From IMG/VR virus record IMGVR_UViG_3300042546_000360, positions 1 to 34,327 of that record: a stretch of DNA of 34,327 nt, one strand, 5' to 3'. Every line of letters starts with the position of its first letter. Position 1 is the stretch's first letter. Below the pieces are notes generated by a model. That model saw only the letters and a program-made list of their open reading frames with translations, searched no databases and was not told the DNA's origin. The stretch is from a virus. Shown here piece by piece: positions 7,797-15,485 of this stretch. A program made the position numbers and the translations under genes.

Positions 7797-9521
7797 ATGA
7801 ACGAACTACACGATTTAGCTAAAAAACAAGGTTGGTCCATAGACGACATACCGGAGTGGGGCAATAATAGCTTATACTTAACAACGATGCTTGGGGGTTA
7901 TTTACAAAATAAAGAAACTCCTAAAGATGCTTATAATAGAATAGCTAGTACGGCTGCAACTTATTTAAACAAACCCGAATTATTTTCCAAGTTTTTCGAG
8001 ATACTTTGGAATGGTTGGCTAATACCATCAACTCCGGTAATGAGTAACTTTGGAACTAACAGAGGATTGCCTATCTCATGCTTTGGTGGATATATTGGAG
8101 ATTCTATGTACGATATATATAGGAAAAATCTCGAGATGGCCGTATTATCTAAACATGGCGGGGGAACGGCTTATGATTTTTCTGAAATTAGACCTAAGGG
8201 AGCTCTAATAAAAGATGGCTCTAATGGTACTACTGATGGAATTATACCTTTTATGAAGTCTTTTGATTCTACTATTATAGCATCTAAGCAGGGTAAAATG
8301 AGAAGAGGTGCAGTAGCTTTATACCTATCTGCAAACCATCCTGAATTTGCCGACTTCTTAAAAATTAGAGAACCTAAAGGGGATATTAATAGACAATGTC
8401 ATAATATTCACATGGGTGCTAAATTCTCCAATGATTTTATGGAAGAGGTGGTTAATAAGAATGGTAGCAAGAGAGAATTGTGGCTAGAGCATATAAAAAC
8501 TCGCGTTAAAACCGGAGAGCCTTACACTTTTTTTACGGATAACGCTAACGCTAATCTTAAAAGTACATTCTCTACATATAATCTCAAGGTAAGACACAGT
8601 CAATTATGCGCAGAAATAATGTTACCTTCGGATGAAAATCACACTTTTGTATGTTGCTTATCTTCTATGAATTTATATAAGTGGGAAGAGTGGTCAAAAA
8701 CCGATGCAGTTTATTATGCTACTATATTTTTAGACGCAGTTATTTCCGAATTTTTAGAAAAAGCTAAATACATCCAAGGAATTGAAGACTCTATAAGATT
8801 TGCTGAAAAATCTAGGGCTTTAGGATTAGGAGCATTAGGATGGGCTTCATTGCTACAAAAAATGAGGATTCCTTTCGTAGGCATACAAGCAACTTCTTTA
8901 ACTCGAGTTATCTTTAGTCACTTGAAAGAGAAATCAGATAAGGCTTCTATGTGGATGGCTAATGAATTTGGGGAGCCTACATGGTGTAAAGGTAGCGGAT
9001 ACAGGAATTTAACGTGTATTGCCGTAGCACCTAATAGAAGTTCATCAAAATTAGCCGGAGGGGTATCCCAAGGAATTGAACCATTTGCCGCCAACTTATA
9101 CATGGATGATGACGCAAAAGGAGCTCACTTAAGAAGAAATCCGGATTTGGAAACATTGCTAGACGAAAAAGGATTAAATACCCCTCAAACATGGGATATA
9201 ATTGCAGAGGATAAAGGTTCTGTTAAAAATATAGATGAATTGACAGAAGAGGAGAAGGAGATATTTAGAACCTTTAAGGAAATTAATCAGTTAGAATTAG
9301 TTAGACAAGCTGCCGTTAGACAAGAGTATATAGATCAAGGACAATCTTTGAATCTTGCTTTTTTTAACGACGCTCCTGCTAAATGGATAAATCAAGTTCA
9401 CATTGAAGCGTGGAAACTAGGAATAAAAGCTCTGTACTATTTAAGATCAGAAAGTAATTTACGAGCTGATAGTAAACAACAGAGAGATTTATATTCTGAA
9501 TGTATTGTTTGCGAAGGATGA
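7797..9521 (+). CDS. nrdA: Class I ribonucleotide reductase, alpha (large) subunit, no ATP-cone
   Basis: A 574-residue catalytic subunit, shorter than the about 760 of E. coli NrdA because the N-terminal ATP-cone is absent. Key residues: C95 (LPISCFGG) and C286 or C287 (TFVCCLSS) as the redox pair, the radical cysteine C271 with E273 in QLCAEI, the substrate loop APNRSSSKLAGG, the GIEPF loop, the Tyr pair Y547/Y548 of the radical path (ALYYLRS) and the C-terminal reducing pair C569/C572 (ECIVCEG). Q269 occupies the place of the usual catalytic Asn (E. coli N437). Loss of the cone implies no dATP activity switch in this subunit. It is followed by a strong terminator, which closes the operon. 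Confidence 0.95.
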   Translation: MNELHDLAKKQGWSIDDIPEWGNNSLYLTTMLGGYLQNKETPKDAYNRIASTAATYLNKPELFSKFFEILWNGWLIPSTPVMSNFGTNRGLPISCFGGYIGDSMYDIYRKNLEMAVLSKHGGGTAYDFSEIRPKGALIKDGSNGTTDGIIPFMKSFDSTIIASKQGKMRRGAVALYLSANHPEFADFLKIREPKGDINRQCHNIHMGAKFSNDFMEEVVNKNGSKRELWLEHIKTRVKTGEPYTFFTDNANANLKSTFSTYNLKVRHSQLCAEIMLPSDENHTFVCCLSSMNLYKWEEWSKTDAVYYATIFLDAVISEFLEKAKYIQGIEDSIRFAEKSRALGLGALGWASLLQKMRIPFVGIQATSLTRVIFSHLKEKSDKASMWMANEFGEPTWCKGSGYRNLTCIAVAPNRSSSKLAGGVSQGIEPFAANLYMDDDAKGAHLRRNPDLETLLDEKGLNTPQTWDIIAEDKGSVKNIDELTEEEKEIFRTFKEINQLELVRQAAVRQEYIDQGQSLNLAFFNDAPAKWINQVHIEAWKLGIKALYYLRSESNLRADSKQQRDLYSECIVCEG

Positions 9522-9531
9522 TAATAAAATT

Positions 9532-9557
9532 AGAGAGGCTTTTTAGCCTCTCTTCTT
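9532..9557 (+). terminator. Intrinsic terminator after nrdA
   Basis: A perfect 8-bp stem (AGAGAGGC at 9532-9539, GCCTCTCT at 9546-9553) with a TTTTTA loop, followed by TCTT. It starts 11 nt after the nrdA stop and is the most GC-rich hairpin seen in any gap. The trailing U tract is short, so termination may be partial. It separates the replication/nrd operon from the cassette and polA that follow. Confidence 0.8.
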
Positions 9558-9574
9558 AAAACTATTATATTGTT

Positions 9575-9594
9575 ATTTGGTTATTATAAAAAAG
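9575..9594 (+). promoter_or_regulatory. Leader repeat copy 1 (possible promoter), upstream of the 90-aa gene
   Basis: A 20-nt element, ATTTGGTT-A-TTATAAAAAAG, directly downstream of the nrdA terminator and 5 nt before the ATG at 9600. The second copy at 10329-10348 matches at 18 of 20 positions and precedes the DNA polymerase gene. The TTTG with a TTA just upstream is near the Bacteroidota -7 consensus (TAnnTTTG), though the TA is imperfect here. The A-rich end may serve as the translation-initiation leader. Promoter function is inferred. Confidence 0.4.
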
Positions 9595-9599
9595 AAAAA

Positions 9600-9872
9600 A
9601 TGATTGGACTTAAAAAAAACGAATTAGAAGAAATATTTGATAATTTGAAAGAATTAGTTTTATACAAAGATGCTAAATATAATGGAGCAGCGGACTCTCC
9701 ATTAAATATTTTTACAGGAAAGCATAAATTTGGATATCGAATTGATGATAAATTGAAAAGAATCCAAACATCTCCTGAATTAAGAAAAAATGATATAGTT
9801 GATTTAATTGGATATATAGCATTAATATTAAGAGATAAAGAATGGACTAATTTTGATGATTTAAAAGATTAA
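9600..9872 (+). CDS. Small phage protein of the RIDDKL/DLIGY type (MazG-like?)
   Basis: A 90-residue protein. Its sequence follows a pattern I recall from short phage proteins: a K-x-Y...ADSPLNIF segment, RIDDKLKRI (about 47-55), and ELRKNDIVDLIGY (about 60-73). It is helical with several conserved acidic residues, reminiscent of MazG-like or nucleotide-modification-associated (DUF1599-type) proteins. A role in nucleotide metabolism is possible beside nrdA but not proven. I chose ATG at 9600, not the in-frame ATG at 9570, because the latter would start before the leader repeat and translate it. Base composition is very AT-rich. It forms a cassette with the following HNH gene. Confidence 0.75.
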   Translation: MIGLKKNELEEIFDNLKELVLYKDAKYNGAADSPLNIFTGKHKFGYRIDDKLKRIQTSPELRKNDIVDLIGYIALILRDKEWTNFDDLKD

Positions 9873-9881
9873 CACGATTAT

Positions 9882-10325
9882 ATGAAAAAATGCAGTAATT
9901 GTAACATTACAAAAGAAGATGAAGATTTTCATTTTAAAGGAAGTGGAAAGAGGAGATGTGTTTGTAAAAAATGTTACAATGGTAACTGGAAGTATAGAGT
10001 ATTAAATGGTGTAATAGGTAGAGAAACTAGGAAAAAAGAAGAAAATGAGAGTGATAAAAGTAAAGAGAAGAGATTTAGAGATAAAGAAGTAAATGGTAAT
10101 TTTTTAGAAGAGTTAAAAGAAAAGCAAAACGGAATGTGTTATTGGCTAAATATACCAATAGATTTTACAATGAAAGATAGGTTAAGGAAGCCTAGTTTAG
10201 ATAGGTTAGATAATAATATTGGGTATCGTAAAGATAATGTTGTTTTAACTACTATTTTTGCGAATACAGGAAGAAGAGATGCTACAATAGAGGAGATGTT
10301 AAAATTTATTTCGGATTACTTATAA
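9882..10325 (+). CDS. HNH endonuclease (homing-type)
   Basis: A 147-residue protein. The N-terminus has a zinc finger of two CxxC pairs (C4-x2-C7 and CVCKKC near 26-31). The middle is lysine-rich and charged. The C-terminal half has NGMCYWLNIPI, then PSLDRLDNNIGYRKDNVVL (about 106-124) and NTGRRDAT, matching the SLDRiDN-x-x-GY-x-x-xNV core of HNH nucleases related to endonuclease VII. It lies with a small gene between nrdA and polA, typical of selfish intergenic endonucleases in phages. A structural role such as Holliday-junction resolution is a less likely alternative. Confidence 0.8.
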   Translation: MKKCSNCNITKEDEDFHFKGSGKRRCVCKKCYNGNWKYRVLNGVIGRETRKKEENESDKSKEKRFRDKEVNGNFLEELKEKQNGMCYWLNIPIDFTMKDRLRKPSLDRLDNNIGYRKDNVVLTTIFANTGRRDATIEEMLKFISDYL

Positions 10326-10348
10326 TACATTTGGTTTTTATAAAAAAA
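10326..10348 (+). promoter_or_regulatory. Leader repeat copy 2 and probable promoter of polA
   Basis: TACATTTG at 10326-10333 fits the Bacteroidota -7 consensus TAnnTTTG exactly. It overlaps the second copy of the 20-nt leader repeat (10329-10348: ATTTGGTT-T-TTATAAAAAAA), which ends 4 nt before the polA ATG. I could not find a clean -33 TTTG at the expected distance upstream (around 10303-10312 the sequence is TTATTTCGG). The downstream TATAAAAAAA is an A-rich ribosome-entry leader. Confidence 0.4.
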
Positions 10349-10352
10349 GGTT

Positions 10353-12710
10353 ATGGCAACCATAAAAAATTATATTACATGTAAAAACTTAGATGAAGTA
10401 AAGGATTTAGCTGAGAAGATAAATACCTACAGTATCATAAGTTTCGACGTGGAGTCAACAGGTCTTAACGTAAGGAAAGACCTTATTGTAGGCATGTCAT
10501 TTGGGTTTGAGCCTGGGCTATCCTACTATCTACCTACTCATGAGTGGTCTGTAGAAAAACAAGAACTAATTGCTTTGTCTACAGATTCTTACAGTAATGT
10601 TAAATTAGCCAAAGGTCTTATCAATAAATTAGTAGGAAAGAAGCTAATAATGCACAATGCCTCTTATGATACTTCTATTGTACTAAGTAATTATGGAATT
10701 GATTTACTCCCATCTTTACACGCAGATACTATTTTACTAGTCCACACAACTAGAGAGGAGGGATCTATTGGATATGGCAGGCCATTCGCCCTTAAGTCTA
10801 TCGGAAAACTTGTTCAAAAGTATATAGATTTAGATGTCGACAAAGAAGCGAACGAGGAACAGATTTTAATGAAAGAGTCCGTAAAAAATAACGGAGGTCT
10901 TATAACCCAGGATAATTTTGAAATATATAAGGCTGATTTAAGTATTCTAGCAAAGTATGCCTGTGCAGATACAGACTTAACATTGAGGATTTATCTTCTT
11001 TTTTCTAAAGTATTAGAAAAAGAAGGACTAGAAGATTTTTTCTATAATGTCGAAGTAATGCCTCTGTACAAAGAAGTAACGGTTCCTATGGAAAGAGAGG
11101 GAATTTTAATGGACTTTGACAAAATAAAAAAAGCTCAGAAAGATATTGTAGAAGACATAAAAGCTATAAAAGAGGAGGTATATGCTTCTTTAAGAGAGTC
11201 TAATGAATTTAAAAGTTGGGTTTATTCTACTGCTAATAGTAAGTACCCCTCCTTCAAGAAAGAGGGTAATGAATGGACCCCAGTAAGAGGCGCCATCTTA
11301 CCGGAACTTGTTAAATTGGCTGGGATTTCTAATCATTTTTTAAATGATAAAAATGAGATAAAAATACTAAAAAATAAAGTATTAACTTTACCTGACAGCG
11401 AGATAAAAACATACCTTTTAGGAGAATCTTTTTCTCCTACATCTATTTCAGATAATCTTAAAAAACTTCTAGCTTTTTCCTCTGTTAATTTATGGAAAAA
11501 AGCTAATGACAACGAGCTTATAAACATTAACTCAAAACAACAATTAGCATCCTTTGTATTTAATTTCTTGAATGAAAAACCAATAACATATACCGATAAA
11601 GGTGCCGCGCAGTTTAATGAGTCTTTTGTGGAATCAATAAGTGATAAATATGATTGGAGTAGGAAATTAACTGTGTATAATAAGCTGAATAAACTAAAAT
11701 CAGCATACATGGATAGATTTATAGACAGTTGCGAAGGTGGGAGATACTATTTTTATTACCAACAGCACGGAACTGTTTCTGGAAGATATAGTAGTGACGC
11801 GCAGCAACTTCCGAGACCTTTTGAATCAGATCAAGGAGTAGATCCTAGAGTGTATAAGTACACTAATATGATTAGAACCTTTTTTATCTGTGACGAAGAT
11901 ACTACTTTTATAGATTGTGATTATGTTAGTTTAGAGCCTCATATATTCGCACATATAAGCGGAGACGAAGGCCTTAGGGACATATTCAGAAAGAATTGGG
12001 ATTTTTACTCCCGTATTGCAATAGATACAGAAAAATTACCTCAATATTCAGCAGACCCGGAAGACAGTAATTTTTTAAAGAAAGTTAACAAGACCTTGAG
12101 AAACAAAGCAAAAAGCTATTCTTTAGGTATTCCTTACGGTATGTCTGCTTTCGCTTTAGGTAAAACTATAGAGGTTTCCACAAAAGAAGCAAAACTATTA
12201 ATAGACGGATACTTAAACGCATATCCGGAACTAAAAAAATGGATGGTTGAAAGCGAAGAATTTGTAAAAAATAACGGATACATTAAATGTCAATCCGGAA
12301 GAATAAGACATTTACCTAAAGTAAAAGAATATTATACTAAATTTAAAGACAAACTACTTGATTATGATTTTAGAGAGAGTTTAAAAAGAGATTTTAGCGA
12401 GAAAGAAATTTTAGACATGTATAGGGATTATAAGAATGGGCTAAATAATGCTAAGAATATTCAAATACAGTCCATGGCGGCTCATATTGTTAATAAGTCT
12501 GCTTTATTAGTTAACAGGGAATTTATAAAAAGAGGGATTAAAGGACTTGTAGTAGCTCAAATTCATGACCAATTAATATTTAAAATAGAGAACTCTAAGA
12601 AAGAGGAAGGATTAAGCATAGTCCAAGATATAATGGAAAACTCTACAAAATTAAGTATAGACTTAAAAGCACCTCCGGAATTATCTAAAAATTGGCAAGA
12701 AGGACATTAA
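10353..12710 (+). CDS. Family A DNA polymerase with 3'-5' exonuclease (Pol I-like), main replicase
   Basis: A 785-residue polymerase. The proofreading domain has all three motifs: FDVESTG (about 30-36), MHNASYDT (about 99-106) and YACADTD (about 202-208). The polymerase domain has SGRYSSDAQQLPR, motif A DCDYVSLEPH (about 522-531), motif B RNKAKSYSLGIPYGMSAF (about 582-599) and motif C AQIHDQLIF (about 733-741, with HDQ rather than HDE). In motif B the position of E. coli Phe762 is Leu. There is no 5'-nuclease domain; that activity is the separate gene at 4371. It is probably the main phage replicase, acting with the helicase and binding protein. It has its own leader and candidate promoter. 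An 8-bp inverted repeat lies at its 3' end. Confidence 0.95.
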   Translation: MATIKNYITCKNLDEVKDLAEKINTYSIISFDVESTGLNVRKDLIVGMSFGFEPGLSYYLPTHEWSVEKQELIALSTDSYSNVKLAKGLINKLVGKKLIMHNASYDTSIVLSNYGIDLLPSLHADTILLVHTTREEGSIGYGRPFALKSIGKLVQKYIDLDVDKEANEEQILMKESVKNNGGLITQDNFEIYKADLSILAKYACADTDLTLRIYLLFSKVLEKEGLEDFFYNVEVMPLYKEVTVPMEREGILMDFDKIKKAQKDIVEDIKAIKEEVYASLRESNEFKSWVYSTANSKYPSFKKEGNEWTPVRGAILPELVKLAGISNHFLNDKNEIKILKNKVLTLPDSEIKTYLLGESFSPTSISDNLKKLLAFSSVNLWKKANDNELININSKQQLASFVFNFLNEKPITYTDKGAAQFNESFVESISDKYDWSRKLTVYNKLNKLKSAYMDRFIDSCEGGRYYFYYQQHGTVSGRYSSDAQQLPRPFESDQGVDPRVYKYTNMIRTFFICDEDTTFIDCDYVSLEPHIFAHISGDEGLRDIFRKNWDFYSRIAIDTEKLPQYSADPEDSNFLKKVNKTLRNKAKSYSLGIPYGMSAFALGKTIEVSTKEAKLLIDGYLNAYPELKKWMVESEEFVKNNGYIKCQSGRIRHLPKVKEYYTKFKDKLLDYDFRESLKRDFSEKEILDMYRDYKNGLNNAKNIQIQSMAAHIVNKSALLVNREFIKRGIKGLVVAQIHDQLIFKIENSKKEEGLSIVQDIMENSTKLSIDLKAPPELSKNWQEGH

Positions 12711-12731
12711 TTAGTAATTATTAACTAATTA
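12708..12731. repeat. AT-rich inverted repeat after polA
   Basis: TAATTAGT (12708-12715) and ACTAATTA (12724-12731) form a perfect 8-bp inverted repeat around an 8-nt spacer. It overlaps the polA stop and lacks a T tract, so it is not a good intrinsic terminator. The right arm and spacer (12717-12731) recur inverted as an exact 15-mer at 20357-20371 in another gap. It could be an operator or RNA-stability hairpin; function unknown. Confidence 0.5.
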
Positions 12732-12785
12732 TTGTAGACATTAAAACTTTTTATTTACTTTAACGTTTTATTAAAAACTAAAAGA

Positions 12786-13007
12786 ATGAATTTACCACCA
12801 ATGGAACCTGCAAAATTACAGATAACTCCGGAACAAATGGATTCTATCTGCTGTGATGCTTGCGGACATGAATATTTTAAGCAAGTTTTAATCCTAAAAA
12901 GGATTAGTAAGCTATACACTGGCACTACTAAAGACAAAGTTGTCACTATGCCTGCATTTGTATGTGACGCTTGCGGAGAGCCAATAGATATGGAAAAATT
13001 GTCATAA
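12786..13007 (+). CDS. Small zinc-ribbon protein
   Basis: A 73-residue protein with two CxxC knuckles, CCDACGHEYF (about 22-31) and VCDACGEPI (about 59-67), spaced as in a zinc ribbon, with a basic beta-hairpin between them (QVLILKRISKLYTG). Small proteins of this kind are common in replication regions of large phages and may bind nucleic acid or partner proteins. Its gene begins after a 75-nt gap and is 9 nt upstream of the nuclease gene, suggesting a shared transcript. No enzymatic motif is visible. Confidence 0.8.
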   Translation: MNLPPMEPAKLQITPEQMDSICCDACGHEYFKQVLILKRISKLYTGTTKDKVVTMPAFVCDACGEPIDMEKLS

Positions 13008-13016
13008 GTAAAATAA

Positions 13017-13970
13017 ATGGTTTTGGAAGATTTAAAAGTAAAGTTGAATGAGGCTATAGTTTTTGCTAATGAAGTAAAACAGAAACCTCACAGACATGTT
13101 TCTTTTTCTCAGTTCTCCATGTACAGTCAATGTGCTAAAAAATGGTTTTTGAGCTACGCTTTAAAGCTAGGTACAAGACCTCCTTCGATACACATGACTT
13201 TTGGAACGGCGTTTCATGAAGTACTACAGGAATACATAACTTTGTATCACGACAAGAGCGCTAAAGATAATGGAAAAGTTGATTTTGATATAGAGTTAAT
13301 AAATAAAATAAAAGAGATATATAAGAGAGATTACAATAATTACGGAAAACATTTTTCCACAAGTTCGGAATTGTCTGAATTTTGTGAACAAGGTGTAAAA
13401 ATTCTAAATCATATAAGAAGTAACTATAATTCATATTATGATAGACAAAATTGGACGCTTTTGGGCGTAGAGGTTCCTCTGATGGTAAAAATACTAAATT
13501 CGGAGGAGCCTCTCTATTTTATTCTGTTTATAGACTTATTATTTTATGATAAACTTAACAATACTTTAATCATAGATGATATAAAAACTTCTGGCAAAGG
13601 ATGGAGTTCTTACTCTAAGAAGGATAAAGTAAAAACATCTCAGGTATTACTATATAAGGCTTTTCTATCCAAGAGCCTAGGATTAGATTATGAAAAAATA
13701 GATACGAGGTTTACTATAGTGAGAAGAATAACGGATGCTTATGATTTCCCTCTTAGTAGAGTACAGTTGTTTAAGCCTGCTCAATCAAATAAATCTACTG
13801 ATTTAGCTTTAGATAGTTTTAAAGATTTCGTAAAAACGGTATTTGACAAAGAAGGAAATTACAGACATGATATAGAATACCCAGCCGTAACAGGAAATAA
13901 TTGCTTTAACTGTAATTACTGCGAATTTAATGATAGACATGATATTTGTCCTGTAGAGAATAGATTATAA
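13017..13970 (+). CDS. PD-(D/E)XK exonuclease, RecB/Cas4-like, probable Fe-S protein
   Basis: A 317-residue nuclease. Motifs in order: YSQCAKKWF (Cys at about 38), GTAFHEVLQEY (conserved His, about 63-73), FIDLLFYD (motif II Asp, about 172), IIDDIKTSG (D-x-K, about 185-193) and the Q-x3-Y helix TSQVLLYKAF (about 206-215). A C-terminal cluster CFNCNYC...C (about 295-311) plus the N-terminal Cys is the arrangement used by AddB/Cas4-type enzymes to hold a 4Fe-4S cluster. It would be a DNA-end-processing exonuclease in phage recombination or host DNA degradation. It is not part of a CRISPR system: no repeats or cas genes occur in the window. Confidence 0.85.
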   Translation: MVLEDLKVKLNEAIVFANEVKQKPHRHVSFSQFSMYSQCAKKWFLSYALKLGTRPPSIHMTFGTAFHEVLQEYITLYHDKSAKDNGKVDFDIELINKIKEIYKRDYNNYGKHFSTSSELSEFCEQGVKILNHIRSNYNSYYDRQNWTLLGVEVPLMVKILNSEEPLYFILFIDLLFYDKLNNTLIIDDIKTSGKGWSSYSKKDKVKTSQVLLYKAFLSKSLGLDYEKIDTRFTIVRRITDAYDFPLSRVQLFKPAQSNKSTDLALDSFKDFVKTVFDKEGNYRHDIEYPAVTGNNCFNCNYCEFNDRHDICPVENRL

Positions 13971-13988
13971 AATCACAAATTACATAAA

Positions 13989-15485
13989 ATGAATTTTGAA
14001 TTACCTAAATTAAGGAAAATAACTAATAGGCCAAAGAAGAAAAAAATACTACTTCTTTCGGATGACCTGCGTCTAAATTCAGGTATTGGCGTAATGTCTA
14101 GAGAACTTGTAGTTGGGACAGCAAAACACTTTGATTGGATTCAACTAGGTGCTGCTATAAAAAATCCAGACGCAGGTAAAATAATTGATGTTTCCGAAGA
14201 TGTTAATAAAGAAATGGGTATTGATGACGCTAGCGTATTGATTTATCCTAATAATGGATATGGAGACCCTCAAAAACTAAGAGAAATTATTTCTAGAGAA
14301 TCGCCTGATGCAATATTGCATTTTACAGATCCTCGTTTTTGGGAGTGGTTATACGACATGGAAAGAGAAATTAGAACATCTATTCCATTAATGTATTATA
14401 ATATATGGGATGATTTACCATACCCTCATTGGAATGCAGAATTTTATGCATCATGTGATTTTATATTTAACATTTCTAAACAGACTCATAATTTAGTTAA
14501 TATAGTATTAGAAGAAAATGAGTATAAGACACATGACTTAGATTGTGGAATGCCTGAAAACTTTTCAAATGATACAACATATACCGCTTATATCCCGCAT
14601 GGTATAAACAATAAGCACATTTATAAAATATCAGAGAAAAGCGAAGTATTTGAAGAATATACAAAGTATATATCCGAATTTAAAAAGGAAACTCCTACCG
14701 ATTTTCTAGTCTTCTGGAATAACAGAAATATCAGAAGAAAACAACCAGGAGATGTTATTCTCGCTTTTAGTAAATTCTGTGAGCTTCTAAGAGATGAGAA
14801 CAAAGCTAGTAGATGTGTCTTGGTTATGCACACCGACCCTATTGATGGAAACGGAACAGATTTAATAGCCACAGTAAAAGCCATAAATCCAATAGGAAAA
14901 GTTATCTTTTCGGATAAAAAGATAGATACTAAGACTTTAAATTTTTGGTATAATTTCGCTGATGTTGTTGTTAACATAGCATCTAACGAAGGTTTCGGAT
15001 TATCCGGTGCTGAAGCCATAATGGCCGGAACGCCTATCATAAACAATGTAACCGGTGGTCTACAAGATCAATGCGGATTTGTTGACAGCAAAGGAAATCA
15101 CATGAAGTTCACAAAAGAGTTCCCTACAAATCATTCGGGGGTACTTAGAAATCATGGAGAATGGGCTTATCCAGTATTTCCTAGCAATAGATCTTTACAA
15201 GGTTCCCCGGCAACTCCGTACATCTTTGACGATAGAGTTTCTTTTGAGGATGTAGCTGTAGCCCTTTTACATTGGTACAATATTCCTAGAACAGAAAGAA
15301 AAGCTTTAGGAAGTAAAGGTATAGACTTTGCCTTAAATCCTGAGATAGGTATGTCAGCAGAAGAAATGAGTAATAGATTTATTAAAAACATAGGTATAGC
15401 CTTAGATAACTGGAAGCCTAGATCTAAATTCTCACTTCACAAAATAAAACCAGAAAAAACTAATAAAGCAATAGGAATTTTATGA
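13989..15485 (+). CDS. Glycosyltransferase, GT-B fold (GT4-like)
   Basis: A 498-residue protein. The N-terminal Rossmann half starts KKKILLLSDDLRLNSGIGVMSREL, where GIG is the acceptor-side glycine loop. The C-terminal half holds the family signature SNEGFGLSGAEAIMAGTPII (about 331-350), with the E-x7-E-like nucleotide-sugar-binding motif. NNRNIRRKQPGDVILAF is the usual donor-domain basic segment. No membrane segment or signal peptide is seen, so it is cytoplasmic. It is the first gene of a run of sugar-transfer genes and overlaps the next one by 4 nt. Donor and acceptor cannot be told from sequence. Confidence 0.88.
   Translation: MNFELPKLRKITNRPKKKKILLLSDDLRLNSGIGVMSRELVVGTAKHFDWIQLGAAIKNPDAGKIIDVSEDVNKEMGIDDASVLIYPNNGYGDPQKLREIISRESPDAILHFTDPRFWEWLYDMEREIRTSIPLMYYNIWDDLPYPHWNAEFYASCDFIFNISKQTHNLVNIVLEENEYKTHDLDCGMPENFSNDTTYTAYIPHGINNKHIYKISEKSEVFEEYTKYISEFKKETPTDFLVFWNNRNIRRKQPGDVILAFSKFCELLRDENKASRCVLVMHTDPIDGNGTDLIATVKAINPIGKVIFSDKKIDTKTLNFWYNFADVVVNIASNEGFGLSGAEAIMAGTPIINNVTGGLQDQCGFVDSKGNHMKFTKEFPTNHSGVLRNHGEWAYPVFPSNRSLQGSPATPYIFDDRVSFEDVAVALLHWYNIPRTERKALGSKGIDFALNPEIGMSAEEMSNRFIKNIGIALDNWKPRSKFSLHKIKPEKTNKAIGIL

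Noticed and set aside
9570-9599. Upstream ATG for the 90-aa gene
   Set aside because: It would translate the leader repeat (giving MLFGYYKKEK); the downstream ATG with the A-rich leader just before it matches the polA arrangement.
11333-11710. Open frame of about 125 codons on the - strand inside polA
   Set aside because: Covers the thumb region of a complete polymerase; composition is that of antisense coding sequence.
13017-13970. Cas4 of a CRISPR system
   Set aside because: No repeat-spacer array, Cas1/Cas2 or effector gene in the window; RecB-like nucleases with the same cysteine layout are common in phages.
14621-15046. Open frame of about 141 codons on the - strand
   Set aside because: Antisense to the GT4-type gene, including its conserved nucleotide-sugar motif; no independent leader or spacing supports it.
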